A DNA stretch of 64,000 nt. Source: Phlebopus portentosus. Lineage: Eukaryota; Basidiomycota; Agaricomycetes; Boletales; Boletinellaceae. Both the position numbers and the translations under genes were made by a program. Under the pieces are notes generated by a model. It saw only the letters and a list, made by a program, of their open reading frames with translations. It searched no databases and had not been told where the DNA came from. Positions 61,013 to 64,000 of the stretch are shown in pieces (position 1 is the first letter of the stretch; each line of letters starts with the position of its first letter). The stretch is taken from contig JAYXKI010000004.1 of the NCBI GenBank assembly GCA_037892935.1, positions 1,240,001-1,304,000 on the forward strand. The letters are read 5' to 3'.

Positions 61013-62391
61013 ATGGATCCGCTCACCAGTCTACCGCCCTTGGATAAGTACAACATCATAGCATCATGGATCGCAACGTTATTCTATGGTATGTTAGCCT
61101 TGTCCTGCTCTGTTCATTCGACTAGTAACGTCGTCCATCAGGCATGAAGTAAGCCTTCAAAGAAACATCAGAGAGGTCTGGTTTCTTACGCTTAGATCCA
61201 AAGCATTCTGTTGTATGCCGGCGCAATGTATATCCTCGGCCGCAAGCATTTAAAGGAGAGGATCACTCAATGGTGCGTAATCGTTTTGTCTAACCTAAGA
61301 AAAGAGACGCTCACTCCCGACTAAGGCCACTAATGACAACATGTAGTCTAACCATCATATTGGCTACACTACACATAGCAGCTGTGCTCACAGACCTCTT
61401 GAATGGGTTTGTCGATGGTGCTAGGAGTGGAACTCCGGGCGCAACTGTTTTATATTGGGTTTCATTTCAGACAGTACCAATGGGCATCAAGTCCTTCGTC
61501 TACCTATTCATGGTGAGCTTATGTACATTTACATCCGACGATGAACACAACTAATGTTCAGCCAAACAGGATACAACCCAAGAGCTTGTCCTCGTATGGC
61601 GTCTTTATATGGTTTGGGGATGTAATCGCAGGATTATTATAGCACCTCTTTTGGTTGCAATGGCGCATTTCTGTTCGTCTTTCTTCTACAGTAATGCTTG
61701 TTATGCTTATGTTAAACTTCTAGCAACTTCATTCTACGTCGCCTACTCGTCCATCAAGTTTGACAACACTCTCAGCTTCCAAGTCCGGATGACTCTCGCC
61801 TGCTGGATTCTCACCCTTATAGTGTATCTCGGATGCACTTTTGCAATCGCGGGTCGCCTATGGTACTTTGCAAGACGAACCATGGGGGTACGAGGGACAA
61901 CACATACCTCTGATAAATATTCACTTGCCTTGCATGCTGTTATTGAGACTGGTTTTTTGTTCACTATCTCACTTCTTGTACCATTCGTGATGACGGTCAA
62001 GGAGAGCCCGATGTTCCCTGCAACCGTTAATGCATACACACAGCTCGCGGTCAGTCCAAGGACAGTCAGTGGTATCATAATCTTGCTAACTTCGGCTTCT
62101 ATTTCATAAAAATAGGCTTTCACATCGCTTTTGATAATCGTTCGCATTGGCATATTCAACAGCAACACATCCATTTCGAATACTGAAAGATGGAGCACTG
62201 CAAAGCGATCGCAGATAGACGACTCTAAGAGTAATCATCCTATTGGACTTATCAGCATTACACGGACAGTGGAAACCGATGGATCTGAAACTCTCGCACA
62301 GCCGGGCAAGTCTGACTTTCACCTTAACGCCGTTCCCTCTGATGCGAAGGGAGTTATCGGTTCACAGTCTTTTAGGAACTCGTTTGAATAA
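61013..62391 (+). CDS. Fungal 7TM membrane protein
   Basis: Basidiomycete seven-helix protein of unknown function, related in layout to the broken gene at 6937-8190. Start MDPLTSLPPLDKYNIIASWI with ATLFYGM, then NLQSILLYAGAMYILGRKHL, TIILATLHIAAVLTDLLNGF, an extracellular-type loop, DTTQELVLVWRLYMVWGCNR (family's D..f.WR.Y..W.rnr motif), FQVRMTLACWILTLIVYLGC, FAIAGRLWYFARRTMG, SLALHAVIETGFLFTISLLV and a polar tail with ISITRTVETDGSETL. Short introns at about 61090-61200, 61270-61340, 61510-61570 and one near 61690-61720. It appears intact. Confidence 0.75.
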
Positions 62392-63207
62392 AGTGTTGTA
62401 CATCAATTAAATGTGTCATGCATGTGGACTGTTTGTCGGCATTAGAATTTGCTTCCCCAAAACATCAATCACTAGTAATTCGAATGTATGCCCAGACCCA
62501 AATCAACACTGAAGAAACTGTGCTTTTCCATAGCTGGAGATAAAACCTGCTTGACGCAAATAATACCACACATCTCGTGCTACGAGTACCTATCCTATCA
62601 AGGCTACTTTACATGAAACCGTTAAGGTTTGATCTAGCTGTGAAGCTTCTCTTTCACTTCGTAAAGTCTGCCGACGCTTAGGTTCTTGCGGATGTAGGTA
62701 CAATAGCGGTGACTTTATAGAAACCATCTTCTTCAAATTTGTTTTTCCAACAAAGAAGCTTCGTGTTCCCACTACCCGTATTGTAGCGTGTTGTTCTAAG
62801 TGAGGCCGTGGCGCTCCGTCCTGATACCTTGGCATATCCATCAGAGTATTCATAGCGGTTCTCAGGTCATAGCGTGCACTGCAAGTCAATACGATCGCAT
62901 GGCATCAATAGATTCTCCCCGCGCATCTGCCGCATATATTGGTCTGATAGAGATGGTCGTGATTGATTGAAGTCCGTATGGACCCCAGGAAGTGCGAGGT
63001 GGTTACTCTTGACGAGATTCCTTCTATTCTTCTAGCTCTGCCGCAGCCATTGATACGTCCCAGTCGCAACAACTGCTTCTTGTACATGCTTCTTTGATCC
63101 TATCTGATATCATCATTTCGGGATACAGATTAACATGCGGAGTTGTTCCTAGAATCTTGAAGGGATTGAGTCCTTTAGATGCGTTGGTATAAACTCGCCG
63201 TGTTGGT
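62392..63207. other. Intergenic or unresolved stretch
   Basis: About 0.8 kb. Minus-strand frames 62590-62889 (segment MNTLMDMPRYQDGAPRPHLE) and 63024-63215 (NPFKILGTTPHVNLYPEM) look protein-like but match no family I recognise. They may be exons of one small or decayed minus-strand gene. Confidence 0.3.
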
Positions 63208-64000
63208 ATGTCCACTTGGGTGACAGAAGCATCCGAAGGTCAATTTACATATCCGTTTTTTCTCGGACACCTTGTTCTATCGACGATGCCTCACCCCGTG
63301 CAGAATGAGCCTACGTGGGTACAGGTGCCAGGAAGAATTCCTCCTCAGTACACCAGGTCAGATCCTTTGAATGTCTATCACATGGAACAGATGCACAAAC
63401 CTCATGACAGACCACTGCTGTGCGCTGAGATTTGCCACGACATAGCTGACAGACTGAACGATGGGTGAGCCAACACAGAAATTTTCGATGAAAAAGTAGC
63501 AAAAACCGGTACACAGGCTAGGACGATGTTGCATGGGAGCCATATTCAAGACAACTCTATCAAATGAGGAACTTGAACACAGATGTCACGAAAGCATAGG
63601 CCGAGCACGGTGAGTAGTTTTTTGAGAGAGAATTTCAAGCTCATCTCTTTAACGGCTGTAGATTTTTCATCCCAATCCTCGCCTGCTCAATTACTCCAGA
63701 TCCAAAGGATTTATTCAGTAGCTCGTTTGTTTACGAAAGCCTGGGCGACAAGGATGAGTTGCAGACATGGATCAATGATTCATTGACTATTCGCCATGAA
63801 AAGGTTGACTCCGACGCCTTCATTGCAGAGATGACTATGACTCACATTCCCTTTAAACACTCCAATGGACGCGAGCAACCGACACACATCTATTTGATTA
63901 TTGGTCCTGACGGAGTAAACGGATTATTCATATATGGACCGCACACGCTTATGGATGCCCGTCCTGCATTGCGATGCCTGGACACGCTTCTCGGTTGGAT
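63208..64000 (+). CDS. Putative acyltransferase/condensation-fold protein, 3' part outside the window
   Basis: Partial gene. First exon 63208 (or 63288) to about 63464 ends AEICHDIADRLNDG; a 55-nt intron leads to LGRCCMGAIFKTTLSNEELE followed by HRCHESIGRAR (63520-63613). After another intron DSLTIRHEKVDSDAFIAEMT and THIYLIIGPDGVNGLFIYGP follow, with HTLMDARPALRCLDTLLGW. The last block resembles the core of chloramphenicol-acetyltransferase/condensation-fold proteins in fungi, where H(x)xxDx(G/R) carries the catalytic His; here it reads HTLMDAR. The assignment is from layout and one motif, so moderate. If right, it could transfer an acyl or aminoacyl group activated by the adenylation enzyme at 55384-57315. 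Confidence 0.5.

Noticed and set aside
1..64000. CRISPR arrays, rRNA, tRNA or bacterial-type operons
   Set aside because: No repeat-spacer pattern or recognisable RNA gene was seen; gene structure is clearly eukaryotic with short introns.

Overview
The window looks like nuclear DNA of a filamentous basidiomycete (Agaricomycetes). Genes are split by many short introns of about 50-65 nt, and several families typical of mushroom-forming fungi recur: DUF6534 and DUF6533 seven-helix membrane proteins, F-box proteins, an isopenicillin-N-synthase-like dioxygenase, monocarboxylate-type MFS transporters and fungal P450s. No bacterial operon features, CRISPR arrays, rRNA or tRNA genes were recognised. 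Gene models were spliced by eye, so internal exon borders are approximate unless exact positions are given.

Layout. 1-8.3 kb: an MFS transporter running off the left edge, an unresolved stretch, a DUF6534 gene and a frameshifted 7TM gene. 8.5-21 kb: a proline-iminopeptidase-like hydrolase, a truncated copy of a 2OG-Fe(II) oxygenase, a TA-flanked inverted-repeat element (MITE-like), a broken RecQ helicase, an intact SIR2 deacetylase with two microexons, and the full-length 2OG-Fe(II) oxygenase that was the likely source of the truncated copy. 22-30 kb: a second DUF6534 gene, an F-box protein and a hexose transporter. 30-33.6 kb: mostly non-coding, with a dead PAK-kinase fragment ending near a T25G19 tract.

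33.6-64 kb: a region rich in secondary-metabolism-type genes. It holds a 14-helix-type MFS exporter divergent from a P450, a monocarboxylate-type MFS, a flavin monooxygenase with an N-terminal NTF2-like region, an SDR, a stand-alone NRPS-type adenylation domain divergent from a second P450, and at the right edge a partial gene that may be an acyltransferase or condensation-fold protein. DUF6534, DUF6533 and another 7TM gene are interspersed. Together these could form an undescribed biosynthetic locus (adenylation, acyl transfer, oxidation by two P450s and a flavoenzyme, reduction by an SDR, export), but co-regulation and product are inference.

Two segmental duplications (10586-11340 / 19281-20069 and 43718-44039 / 46362-46679), a MITE-like element and several broken genes lying next to intact ones suggest a dynamic accessory region.
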